From contig NC_052484.1 of NCBI RefSeq assembly GCF_009730915.1, positions 248,001 to 312,000 of the forward strand: 64,000 bases of DNA, given 5' to 3'. Source of the DNA: Dioscorea cayenensis subsp. rotundata. Its lineage: Eukaryota; Streptophyta; Magnoliopsida; Dioscoreales; Dioscoreaceae. A program made the position numbers and the translations under genes. How positions within the stretch are numbered: the first letter of the stretch is position 1; each line of letters starts with the position of its first letter. The notes beneath the pieces are model-generated. The model had not been told where the DNA came from. It did not search any database and worked only from the letters and a program-made list of their open reading frames with translations. Below are positions 24,101 to 34,900 of this stretch, piece by piece.

Positions 24101-27100
24101 ATTTTAGGGCTGGCAAAATTCTTCCTTGGTATGGGGGTTCCTGGCAGTTCCAAAGATTTGTTCAACCAGATTGATTCTTTATCACTCTTGGAGAACAATA
24201 GGCAAGAACTTGCTATAGAAGTTTTATGCAGTACTCAATTTATGTTTCTGAATTCACATTTTTTAGATTCCTGACTTCCTGAATTATATAACGAATTTCG
24301 TCTCATTTTATATAATAACAATTTTTGTACCCTTCATTTGTGAGTAATATATTTATTTAGTAAAATTCCCCATTTGAAAGAATATGAAACAACATTTATT
24401 TGACTATCATGGTTCATATTTGATGTGCAACTAATTTTCTTTTGCAGGGTTTCTATTCCCTTGATTCTGTCACTTCCATCAACCGTACTTTCATTAAGCT
24501 CTAAAGATCAACTCAAGGTTTGTGACTGGTTTGTCTTTCTTTTTTAAATCTTGGGATGCACTACTTTTCTTCTGTTTGACCGGATTAAAGTAATTCACTT
24601 TGGGCAAAAGAAGAAAAAAGTTAACAGGAATTGTGTTTGATTATTTAGTCTGGTATTAAAGCTTTTGTTTTGCTCACTTGGTTCAGGTTGAAGTAAATAC
24701 AGTGTTTGGATCTGCCGCACCTCCATTAACAGTTAAACTTGTCCAAGGATTCAGTTCTGCTTCAAAGGAAGTCCCTGCTTTGGAAAATCAGGTAAAGCGT
24801 TATACTGAATTGTTTAACAATGTGCATGGATATGACAAATTTACACTATGGTTAATTTTGTCCTATATGCTGAATAGGCTATTATGCTAATGCTCACCCA
24901 TGGACTTGTTATGATATTTTTTGGTGTATATTATACTTCAGGAGCTCAAATTTGATGCAGAAAATGGTGTCCATTACTTGGATATTCTACCTTTGAAAGT
25001 AGATGTTGGAAAATATACATTAGTTTTTGAGGTAATCTTAAAATTAATGTAGATGGATCTTCTGATTCCTCTTTTTAAGGAAAATGTCTTTATTGGGAAT
25101 TGATTTGATCCATGTCTTTTCAGATTTCTCTTCATGATCCTGAACATTTGAATACCTATGCCACTGGTGGTCAGACAAAGACATTAGTTTTTCTCACTGG
25201 AATCATCAAAATTGACAAGGCAGAAATTACGATTTTGAATAGTGACGTTGGGAATGTGGAGACCTCACAAAAGTAAGGATTATCAAAACCAAGATAAATT
25301 ATTTGCGATATGTGTCATCTCCATCCAGATATGGGGAGAGGCTTGTGAGATCGTGATCCATATGTGGATTCCAACACCAGTTTCCTTATGTATATGGACA
25401 CTGATAAATGGGTCATAGTTTGTTGATAAAAAACAGGAAATGTAAGCAAGGGAAGCCTTCCAAATAGTCAAAAGTCCCGATCTTGACCTTTAAATGTGTC
25501 ACCTAATGGATATAATTTTTTGTTGGTCATTCTTGTTTGCATACTCTAGATGTGCAATGCTAATTTATTCTCTTTTGTTGCAGTGTTTTAATTGAGTGGT
25601 ATTTGCTAAATGAAAAGCATATTTGTGGCTAATTTTTTGTGGCCTCTTGTTGCAGGTTGGACTTATCCGGGGACAGTGCAGTTGCCTTATCCGCCAATCA
25701 TCTGCAAAAGTTGCGTTTATCTTTCCAGCTGACAACTCCTCTAGGACATGCTTTTAAACCTCACCAGGTTTTCCAACTAACTTTTAAGCCTAAGGAAGGG
25801 TAAATATACTGTGTGGTAGTTAATTCCTGCTGGGCAATTTTTTGCAGATGTTTCTTAAACTGAAACATGATACCAACGTTGAGCACTTCTTTTTATTCGA
25901 GAGCTCTGCAAGACAGTTCAAAATCGTACTAGTTGAGTTTCTTTCCCTTCTTTTGCAAGGCAGTAGCAAAATCTACCTCTTTGAATTGGATGGATATTAT
26001 GTTTGATATGTCCCTGATTATTTTCTCTTTTATAGGACTTTCTTGGCCTTGTTGAGAAATTCTACTACCTCTCTGGGAAGTATGACATCGAAATTACTGT
26101 TGGTGATGCTGCAATGGTGATTTCCTTTATTAAATTTTAACGCACTCTAATTTATATTGATTGTTAATTTTCTAATCCACAAGAAAATTCTTTATGTTTT
26201 TGCTATTGAACTGCACCTTTCTCTGAGTTTACAGGAGAATTCTTTCCAAAGAGCTCTTGGGCATGTCGAGTTAGACTTGCCCGAACCACCAGAGAAAGCT
26301 CCACGACCTCCCGTCCAACCTGCTGATCCTTACTCTAGATTTGGTCCACAAAAAGAGATATCACACTTATTCCGGGAACCTGAAAAGCGGCCACCACAAG
26401 AGCTTTCTCTTGCATTCTTGGCTCTTGTCCTTCTACCCCTCCTTGTTTTCATCATTGGGGTATGGTTTAGACTATTCCTATGCACCATACACTCATAATT
26501 ATTTGAATAATTCTAATTTCTCTTTTAATGGATATTAGTTCTAAATGTTTACAATATTTTTTCGTAATCCACTTACAGCTAATCCGTCTGCGAGTAAACT
26601 TGAAGAACTTCCCATCATCACCAGTACCTGCTGTCTTTTCTCTACTCTTCCACATTGGCATCGGAGCTGTTCTAGTCCTCTACGTATTATTCTGGTTGAA
26701 GGTACTCTTTCATCTTCACCAACTAAAACATATTCAGATACTTATTTTAACCTTTAGGGGCCGTTTGGTTCACAGTAATGATATATTACCATGGTAATGA
26801 GATTACCGTGGTAATAAGGTCAGGAATGTTATATATTGGGAATGTTTGTGATAATGTGAGATTACTATGTTTGGTTGAGAATTTATATTACTAGTGATCT
26901 TTCATTATCACGGATGAACACCTATTTTGGTGGTAATCAGATTATCATCTTATTCAGTAATATTTCATTATTGGTAATCTCACGATTCTCACATTACCAT
27001 CAACATTATCGCTTCTATATTAACATTACTATTGCTACAATAATTAAACATGGTAATTAAATATTTTACCACCATATTTCTGGTAATATTTTCACATTAC

Positions 27101-27360
27101 CGCGAACCAAACATAGATACAAACATTATTTCCATTTTTAAGTATCAGAATAAATTGTTGACTATAGTTTAGGTACGAAAAGTCCATTTACACTTGATTA
27201 TGTTCGAGGCTGGATTAATATCTCTTACCTTATTTTCGAACAGCTGGATCTCTTCACCACATTGAAGGCCCTGGGGCTTCTTGGAATCTTTCTCATATTT
27301 GTCGGCCACCGGACCTTATCACACCATGCATCAATCTCATCGAAGCTGAAATCATCTTAG
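21179..27360 (+). CDS. RPN2: Ribophorin II, oligosaccharyltransferase subunit (RPN2/SWP1 family)
   Basis: Nineteen exons join in phase to 693 residues: 21179-21330, 21760-21952, 22059-22148, 22393-22449, 22540-22609, 22798-22862, 23079-23133, 23861-23988, 24086-24201, 24448-24517, 24687-24791, 24942-25031, 25124-25272, 25656-25767, 25848-25931, 26036-26116, 26235-26459, 26579-26701 and 27244-27360. The product is a non-catalytic subunit of the ER complex that transfers glycans to Asn. It has a signal peptide ([17 protein letters not shown], about 8-24), a long lumenal part ([20 protein letters not shown]), and three C-terminal membrane segments ([51 protein letters not shown]). Length fits the Arabidopsis orthologue HAP6. 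The start at 21179 is the first ATG in frame and places the signal peptide correctly. Introns 3 and 9 use GC donors. A MITE sits in the last intron. Confidence 0.95.
26757..27116. mobile_element. MITE-like insertion in the last ribophorin II intron
   Basis: The left end reads GGGGCCGTTTGGTTCACAGTAAT. The right end, reverse complemented, reads CTATGTTTGGTTCGCGGTAAT, so the termini are inverted and similar. The interior is full of ATTACC/GGTAAT units in both directions and has no coding frame. The GGCCGTTTGGTT terminus is common in plant Tourist/Harbinger or hAT MITEs. I could not fix a target duplication, so the superfamily stays open. Confidence 0.7.
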
Positions 27361-28405
27361 TTTGATGCAGCATTTATCACCGGATTTCCGTATTTCAGTT
27401 TTGTAGACCACCGTGGCGACCTTCGCAGAACTCACATCCTCGTACCATGCAATAGAGATCGCAGACATTTTCTTAAGGTTATCTTTGAGTGTTAGGATGC
27501 AAACTGAAGACAGATCATGTTAAATTAAGGAAACATTGAGTTATAAACGTAGTATTTAGATGTTAATCGCTTTCTGATAACTCTGATAAAAGCTGGTTTT
27601 CTCATTAATAAATATGGAGATTTGAGATTATTTCTTGTTTTTTTGTTTCCCATTTCCTTCATTGTCTTTTATGCATATAGGATGTGAATTCAGGTTCATT
27701 GTCTTTTATGCATATAAGATGTGAATTCAGGTTGGTAATGAATGATGAATATGCAGATTTAACACTACCGCTTGTTTGGGTAGATCAAAATTATGGCATA
27801 ATCCGTATAATATATGACAATTTAATATTTTATGAGAATTATATCATATAGGGCTGTTTGAGTACTTAATTTAAATTCAAATTTGGATTTATTTAATATG
27901 TTTGATTAAACAACTATGAACATATTTGGGTATAAATCAAAATTCTGTATGACACTCCCTCTGTTCCTTTTTATATGTCGCAAATCCATGTTTTTTTTTT
28001 AATATGTTATTTTTTAAAATCAAAAAGCATTTATTATTTTTTTCAAAATTACTTTTAATTTTAACACTTAATTAAGAGAATAATGTGAAAATATAAATTA
28101 GAGGTAATTTTAAGAAAGATAATTAATTTTTTATAAAATTTTTATAAAATAACTAAATATTTTTGATACGTAAAATTCGGTTAAGATTAAAAAAAAAAAA
28201 GATTAAGTTTTTACTTCAATTTTTCCAAACACGCACAAGCTGGAAACAATTAGCATTTTTGTGTTATGAATATCAAAGAACATTTCAGTCTAAAAATTGG
28301 AGAAACAATAAAACAGTAGATTAAGTTTAAGTACTGAATTTGCAGGCATAAGTACACTGGAAAGAAGAAACAACCAAAATTGATAAGAGATTTGCATCTC
28401 TATGG
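27361..28405. other. Spacer between ribophorin II and the PPR gene (converging genes)
   Basis: It holds the 3' UTRs of the two converging genes, a 36-bp unit repeated twice in tandem (about 27658-27733, containing GTCTTTTATGCATATA), and a Stowaway-like MITE half (from 27955). The rest is plain AT-rich DNA. Confidence 0.7.
27955..28200. mobile_element. Truncated Stowaway-like MITE
   Basis: It starts CTCCCTCTGTTCCTTTTTAT, the well-known Stowaway terminus (CTCCCTCCGTTCC), followed by the usual interior 'aatcaaaaagcatttatt' and 'ttaattaaga'. No matching inverted end (GGAACGGAGGGAG) is present downstream, so only one half remains. The right boundary is approximate. Confidence 0.65.
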
Positions 28406-30091
28406 CTACAACATGATCTTGTACTGCACCAACTTCTTATGTAGTTCAGCAGCCTCATCTCCCATACCGGCAGCAGCCACTCCTTTCACTAACTCAGCAT
28501 ACATCGATTTCTTCGGCTTATTACAGCTCGTAATCATCATCTCCAACACCTTAACAGCCATATCGATCATCTTCTTCCTACAAAGCATTTGAATCACAAG
28601 CACAAAAGTACCACCTCTAATTCGGCATTTTATCTTCTTCATCTCATTCAACATCTCCAACGCCTCGTCCGGCATGCCTTTCTTGCAAAATCCCATTACC
28701 AGTGATCCGAATGTAATGTCGTCAGGGCTTATCCCGTCTTTGACCATCTCATCAAATAGAACCATAGCTTGCTCGATCTCCCCCTTCTTTGCGAGCCCAT
28801 CGATGAGGGTGTTGTAAGTGATTTGAACCAAGGAGTAGCCATTTTCTCTCAGATAATGAAGCAAATCCAAAGCCTCTTTTGTCAACTCTTCTTTGCACAA
28901 TGCGCAAAGAAGAATGTTGTAAGTCACGATATCAGGACAACATCCCTCGGAAATCATCTTATCCAAGACATCAATCGCCCGGTCCAAAAGACGGTACTTA
29001 CACAAGCTATTGATTAAGATGTTGTATGTGACAACGGTGGGAGGAGATACACTATACATGATTGAAAGTATCTCATCTGCTTCCTGCCACTTACCACTGC
29101 TGCAGAAACAATGAAGCAAGGTATTGTAAGTCACTGCATTTGGTTCAAATCCGTATTTCAGAAGGCCCTCAAGTACCACTTTTGTGTTCTCGCATTTGCC
29201 TTCTTTGCATGTCACATTTAAGAGGGAGTTATATGTCACAGTGTCAGGATAGCATCCTTCGAATGTCATATCCTCCAAGACTTCCATTGCCCGTTCAATG
29301 CCGCAATTCTTGCATAAGAGTTCAAGAAGTACCGTATAAGAGATAAGGTATGGAGGATGGCCCTTTCTCAACTGATTTTTCCAAAAGCAAATGGCATCAT
29401 TGTACATGCCTTGGTCAAACATGCACCGAAATAAGGTATTGTATGTGATCACATCAGGCGGGCAACCTCCGAATTCCATGTCTTCCAAAATATTGAGAGC
29501 ATCATTCAACTGCCTTTTCCTGCAGAAGCCCCCAATCAATTTGTTGTAGGTTATGATGTCAGGAACGCCACCAGACAAAACCATTAACTGAAGAACACGG
29601 CTGGCCTTATCCAATCTATCACTATTCACTAATCCCCGGCTTACATTCACGCAAGATTGGACGTCAGGAACCTGGCCTAATCTTGCCATGAGGTCAATCA
29701 AATTAGAAGCCTCCACAATCTTCCCACTCTCGCACAAACTCTGGAGGATATCATTGTTTGTTATTTCATCATGGTCGACAAAGTACCCATCCATATGTCC
29801 TGTTCCGGAGTTCGAATTTGATGGAGCCAAGGATTTAAATTTACTAGAGACCACCGCCCTTTCCAAACTAAGGTTAGCATTATTAACTCCACCTAGTTGA
29901 ACCCCTGGCAATGACCCCTTTGAAACACCGATTGTATCGTTTTGCGAGCAATCAAGATGAACAGCAGAAACTCTTATTGGCAAACATCGATGAATGGTGT
30001 ATTTGGTGTTTGAGTGAAAGTATGGAGAATGTAAACCATGAATATAATGAACTCCACCAATTGATTGCTGAGTGAAAACCATATAGCCCAT
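28406..30091 (-). CDS. P-class pentatricopeptide repeat protein (At1g08610-like)
   Basis: A single uninterrupted frame of 561 residues on the minus strand. P-class PPR proteins bind organelle RNA, one base per repeat, and act in transcript stability, splicing or translation. About a dozen 35-residue repeats run from roughly residue 115 to 545, with the typical VTYNTLL, CPDIVTYNILL and PDDITFGSLV text at repeat starts. The first 80 residues lack repeats, are poor in acidic residues and are likely an organelle transit peptide. Repeat order, length and blocks such as LMVLSGGVPDIITYN, AMEVLEDM and IDGLAKKGEIEQA agree with Arabidopsis At1g08610. There is no E, DYW or SMR extension. A 5' UTR intron (30143-31009) precedes the start. 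Confidence 0.93.
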   Translation of the reverse strand: MGYMVFTQQSIGGVHYIHGLHSPYFHSNTKYTIHRCLPIRVSAVHLDCSQNDTIGVSKGSLPGVQLGGVNNANLSLERAVVSSKFKSLAPSNSNSGTGHMDGYFVDHDEITNNDILQSLCESGKIVEASNLIDLMARLGQVPDVQSCVNVSRGLVNSDRLDKASRVLQLMVLSGGVPDIITYNKLIGGFCRKRQLNDALNILEDMEFGGCPPDVITYNTLFRCMFDQGMYNDAICFWKNQLRKGHPPYLISYTVLLELLCKNCGIERAMEVLEDMTFEGCYPDTVTYNSLLNVTCKEGKCENTKVVLEGLLKYGFEPNAVTYNTLLHCFCSSGKWQEADEILSIMYSVSPPTVVTYNILINSLCKYRLLDRAIDVLDKMISEGCCPDIVTYNILLCALCKEELTKEALDLLHYLRENGYSLVQITYNTLIDGLAKKGEIEQAMVLFDEMVKDGISPDDITFGSLVMGFCKKGMPDEALEMLNEMKKIKCRIRGGTFVLVIQMLCRKKMIDMAVKVLEMMITSCNKPKKSMYAELVKGVAAAGMGDEAAELHKKLVQYKIML

Positions 30092-30142
30092 GTCTTCTAT
30101 TCCATCAAAGAATTTTCATTCAAGAACATGGCAAGTGCACAT

Positions 30143-31009
30143 CTGAATGACAAAATTGGTATAACATAAGAAAGCAAGCATCTTTCTTCAAAATTTGTAA
30201 AATAAATAACTTAAATTTTTTTAAAAAAAAAAAATATGAGGACCGAAAAACTTTATTGAATCAAATTACTTACAGAACAAATATAAAACATGCACCTCAT
30301 CTGAAGAAATTCATATATCAAAGCATTTGAAAAAAAAAACCAAATCAAATACTCATGCTAAAATATCAACAATGCTAAATGTGATCAGAGAACACAACAA
30401 GAAGATACAAAAATGTTTGAGTTTTGAAACACAACATATGATAACTGAATGACTTAGAACACACACCTTATCCAAAGGAATGCTCATAAACCAAATACTC
30501 ATACTAAAACACCAACATACTAAAAAGTAAAAACAAAAAGAATTCAAGAAAAATGTGATCATAGAACACAAAATATAGGCACAAAATCTTTAATTTTGAA
30601 ATGCAACATATGAGAATTCAATTTGCTTATAAATAACAGAGTAAAAACAAGCACCTTATCCAAAGAACAGCTCCTAAATCAAAGCATTCAAAGTACCAAA
30701 CCTACTTAGATATCAACACACTCATTCAAAATAGAGTGTTGTAATAATAAAAATGAAACTAGACAATCAAAAAGGATACCAATATATTACATACTTCAAA
30801 ATATTAGAAATATAACCAAACACCAGATAGTTTGTTGGAGAACAGCAATGCCCTAAACGAGCAAAAGAACCCTAATTCCATTTAACAGACAGCAAACATT
30901 CAACTGGGGAGCTACAGTGATTTCTAGATACCAAATTCTTCAATTGAAAAAAAAAAAGGAAGTTCCATGGATGAAATCAACGGGAGAAGAAGAATTTGAA
31001 GAGACTTAC
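30143..31009 (-). other. Probable 5' UTR intron of the PPR gene
   Basis: On the minus strand a strong donor (gtaagt, 31009-31004) and an acceptor (CAG at 30145-30143) bracket 867 bp, leaving a first non-coding exon ending at 31010 and 51 nt of leader before the ATG. The intron contains the ~180-bp tandem repeat listed separately. This rests on splice signals only. Confidence 0.55.
30290..30720. repeat. Degenerate tandem repeat, period about 175-185 bp, in the PPR leader intron
   Basis: Landmarks recur in order: CACCTCATCTGAAGAA (30293), CACCTTATCCAAAGGAA (30466) and CACCTTATCCAAAGAA (30652); also GTGATCAGAGAACACAA (30381) and GTGATCATAGAACACAA (30554). There are about two and a half diverged copies. 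Confidence 0.85.
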
Positions 31010-31072
31010 ACGATTTTCACATCAAAATCCCTCCTTTATTGTTGCTCCTTCAAGGGTCTAAGGAAAAAGAAA

Positions 31073-31081
31073 TTAGGGTTT
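31073..31081 (-). promoter_or_regulatory. Telo-box AAACCCTAA in the PPR gene leader
   Basis: A perfect AAACCCTAA on the minus strand lies in the putative first exon, about 65 nt upstream of the leader intron donor. A second related GGGTAGGGTTTT is at 31107-31118. Confidence 0.5.
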
Positions 31082-31299
31082 CGAGGGATTGAAAGATTGG
31101 GTGGAAAACGGGGTAGGGTTTTAGAGGGACACTGCCACGTCATCATCTCCAGGTGGAAACCTGGTAAAATTTCATATAAACCCTTGTCCTTATCACAATT
31201 TGAAGAAAGTCCTTTATCTTTTTGGGATATTTTTGTTTTACATATGCACCCTTATAAAAATCAAATTACAAACATGTCCTTGTAAAACGTATCTTTTTG

Positions 31300-32349
31300 T
31301 GTATACCACCCTTGAAAGTTTTTTATTTTAACATGGAGTATTATAATAATATTATTAATTTATTTATGAATAAAAAAACTCAAATATCTTTTGTATTCTT
31401 TAGATATACATTATTTATTTACATGATATTTTTATTATTTTGAGTTACAACTTCTTATAGAACAAATTTATTTATTTAAACATTAATGTGTAAATCTTAC
31501 ATGGTTTTTCTATTAATATACCGCTGAGTTTGTAACCTCGATGAAACTAAATATCAAGTATACTCTTTAAAATTCTAGTTTTTTCATATGTATAACTAAC
31601 CCCATTAAAATATATTGTTAAATGTTAAATAACAAAAATTGATGCATATACACTCCTAGAAGAAATTTAAGCTAGCTAATTTTATTAATTATATTTAAAT
31701 AAAAACTAACACCTCCATAGAAATTTGAATAAAATTCTATTTGTATTATTATAAAAATAAATATTCATATAATTTAGAATATATATCTTGTTAACATATA
31801 TATATATATATATATATATGCAAAAAGAATAAAAATTAAGAGCATACATAACATTTTGTTTTATTAAGAGTAATGCATGTCATTAGTCGATTTTTTTAGA
31901 GATACATAAGCAAAAATATAGAAAAATACTTGAAATAGTAAAAATTTCAAGATATAAAGATAAAAAATATTTAAGTAATTAAAGTGGTGCATGAAGATGC
32001 ACCACCAAATGCTTTCACGAATATTATCATTGCAATGCACATGCATCATTTCAATCAATTCTAAAAGCTTATTGAAAAACTTATGCAGTCCCCCATCATA
32101 AACGTAGCAGATGTGCACTTGTATTAATCTTGTCCATGTAGAATCTTGAAAATAACGCACATGAACATAGAGACACGATCAAATGAATCATTGGGTGTAA
32201 ATTGAGCTCCACATCTATTGAAATAAATTATAATTCTTTGATGATATACATAAAAAAAAAATAATAAAATTGAAGAGAAGGATTCTATATTCTTATTATT
32301 ATAAAATAAATATTTATATAATTTATAATATATCTTGATTATATATGTG
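31300..32349. other. AT-rich spacer before the first assembly gap
   Basis: No gene is supported. It includes a TA microsatellite (31796-31818). A stretch at about 31731-31800 reappears in similar form at 32282-32349, just before the gap. Confidence 0.7.
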
Positions 32350-33349
32350 NNNNNNNNNNNNNNNNNNNNNNNNNNNNNNNNNNNNNNNNNNNNNNNNNNN
32401 NNNNNNNNNNNNNNNNNNNNNNNNNNNNNNNNNNNNNNNNNNNNNNNNNNNNNNNNNNNNNNNNNNNNNNNNNNNNNNNNNNNNNNNNNNNNNNNNNNNN
32501 NNNNNNNNNNNNNNNNNNNNNNNNNNNNNNNNNNNNNNNNNNNNNNNNNNNNNNNNNNNNNNNNNNNNNNNNNNNNNNNNNNNNNNNNNNNNNNNNNNNN
32601 NNNNNNNNNNNNNNNNNNNNNNNNNNNNNNNNNNNNNNNNNNNNNNNNNNNNNNNNNNNNNNNNNNNNNNNNNNNNNNNNNNNNNNNNNNNNNNNNNNNN
32701 NNNNNNNNNNNNNNNNNNNNNNNNNNNNNNNNNNNNNNNNNNNNNNNNNNNNNNNNNNNNNNNNNNNNNNNNNNNNNNNNNNNNNNNNNNNNNNNNNNNN
32801 NNNNNNNNNNNNNNNNNNNNNNNNNNNNNNNNNNNNNNNNNNNNNNNNNNNNNNNNNNNNNNNNNNNNNNNNNNNNNNNNNNNNNNNNNNNNNNNNNNNN
32901 NNNNNNNNNNNNNNNNNNNNNNNNNNNNNNNNNNNNNNNNNNNNNNNNNNNNNNNNNNNNNNNNNNNNNNNNNNNNNNNNNNNNNNNNNNNNNNNNNNNN
33001 NNNNNNNNNNNNNNNNNNNNNNNNNNNNNNNNNNNNNNNNNNNNNNNNNNNNNNNNNNNNNNNNNNNNNNNNNNNNNNNNNNNNNNNNNNNNNNNNNNNN
33101 NNNNNNNNNNNNNNNNNNNNNNNNNNNNNNNNNNNNNNNNNNNNNNNNNNNNNNNNNNNNNNNNNNNNNNNNNNNNNNNNNNNNNNNNNNNNNNNNNNNN
33201 NNNNNNNNNNNNNNNNNNNNNNNNNNNNNNNNNNNNNNNNNNNNNNNNNNNNNNNNNNNNNNNNNNNNNNNNNNNNNNNNNNNNNNNNNNNNNNNNNNNN
33301 NNNNNNNNNNNNNNNNNNNNNNNNNNNNNNNNNNNNNNNNNNNNNNNNN
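32350..33349. other. Assembly gap, exactly 1000 N
   Basis: The round length marks a gap of unknown size. All open frames that span it are artefacts. Confidence 0.99.
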
Positions 33350-33569
33350 CTTGGATACTAAAACCATATTCATAATATCTACCTGATTCTCACTTAAATT
33401 TGGCTATCCATAAAAGCACTTCCCTTTTTGAATCTGATGATTTTTAAACCCCCAAACATCTAACGATGATTGATAGAGTTAATTTGGAATTTTTGAATGA
33501 AATTGTCCCCTCATGATGGGAAGTTGTCGCAAGTGTGGCGGGGTTTGGTATAATGCCATGTAGATGATG

Positions 33570-34900
33570 AGTTCTATTTAAAATATGAGGGTATGAGGTT
33601 ACCCGCTTAAAAATGAGTTTTCTATTTAAAATGAATTTTTGTTTAAAAATAAGTTTTACATTTAAGAAATGAGTTTTTTTGTTAAAAATGAGTTTTCTAT
33701 TTAAGAAATGAGGTTTCTGTTTAAAAAAATAAGGTCTCTGTTTAGTAAATGAGTTGTCTGTTTAAGAAATGAGGTTTTTGTTTAAAAAAATGAAGTCTCT
33801 GTTTAAGAAATGAGTTTTTAGAGTGTATTTATCACTCCAAAATCTCTTTATTGCGATTAGATTTTGGGCCGATTGAGACAAAGCATCGCTACTCACAATC
33901 ACGATCACGTTGCATGAAAAATGGGATTTCGAACCCTAAATTTTTGATCTCCACCCCGATCTAGATCTCGATCTTGCGGAGAAAAGGTGCGAACCTTTCA
34001 GACGCCTTCGCTCGACGACGAGGAGCGTGCGGTCTTTCCCGAGGTCGGCGCAGACAAAGAAGATGAAAGAGATGAGGTCGACGGCGGGGAAAGGCGATGA
34101 AGAGCGAAGACGAAGACTAAGGCGAGCGAGATCGAACTCTCATCGGCGCCGCTTCCTCCCTCCGTTCCCATCGGCGACTTAGGCACCATGGATCGAACCG
34201 GAATGATCCATCTTGCGGTCTCCCTGATCGAGAATGGTTCCGTTCGAGTTGATCTGTCTTATCCGGCGTCGCCGCATCGAAGACCTCACCACTCCGACGC
34301 CGTAGGGAGCGTCGCGACCGGATCGCCAAGCCGCAAAGATTTCTCCTTTAAGACCCGACATGAGCGAGGCCCTACCCGAGATCGCTCGCCGGATCCGGAG
34401 CTCGGCACTCAAGCGTTCGCGCGAGATCAGCGACGATGAGATACTCAATGCCCATACTCAATGAGGTTTCTGTTTAAAAAAATGATGTCTCTGTTTATAT
34501 GATTGTTTGTCTTTGTTTAACTATCGATGTTTCTGTTTAATATATTGTATTTACGTTTAAAAAAGTGATTAAATATCGTTGTTTCTATTTAAATATGTAC
34601 GAGTGGCCGAGATTAATTGGTTTTTTATATCCGGGATTAATTTATCACGTAAATATTTGTTTTTCGTTTAAATATTAATGTTTTTATTTAAAAATGAGTT
34701 TTATGTTTAAAAAAATGAGGGTTTTACATGTTTAAGAAATGAGTTTTTATGTAAGAAATAGAGCTTTTTGTGTAAGAAATGAGGTTTATGTTTAAAAGAA
34801 ATGAAACTCTACTGTTTAAAAAAATGAACTCTCGGTTTAAGAAATGAGTTCTCTGTTTAAAAAAATGAAAGTTTCTCTGTTTAAAAAAATGATACGTACG
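33570..34900. repeat. Minisatellite, about 20-bp TTTAAgAAATGAGgTTTcTG units, in two blocks
   Basis: Units of roughly 19-21 bp, of the form GTTTAAGAAATGAGGTTTCT, recur about a dozen times at 33570-33830 and again at 34445-34890, in the same orientation. The two blocks are separated by the GC-rich island at 33860-34440. Units vary in A-run length and point changes. Confidence 0.88.
33860..34440. other. GC-rich island of unknown origin inside the minisatellite
   Basis: This block is rich in CG dinucleotides and looks like plant 5' exon DNA, unlike the AT-rich repeat on both sides. Both strands are partly open: an 83-codon frame at 34188-34439 (+), and on the minus strand three frames of 63-89 codons. 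A short plus-strand reading beginning MSEALPEIARRIRSSALKRS (about 34360) has a coding-like look. I recognise no family. It could be a captured gene fragment carried by a transposon or the first exon of a degraded gene. Confidence 0.5.

Noticed and set aside
32335-33375. Long open frames of about 340 codons on both strands
   Set aside because: They consist of N placeholders; the frames are artefacts of the gap. The same applies to 39229-40447.
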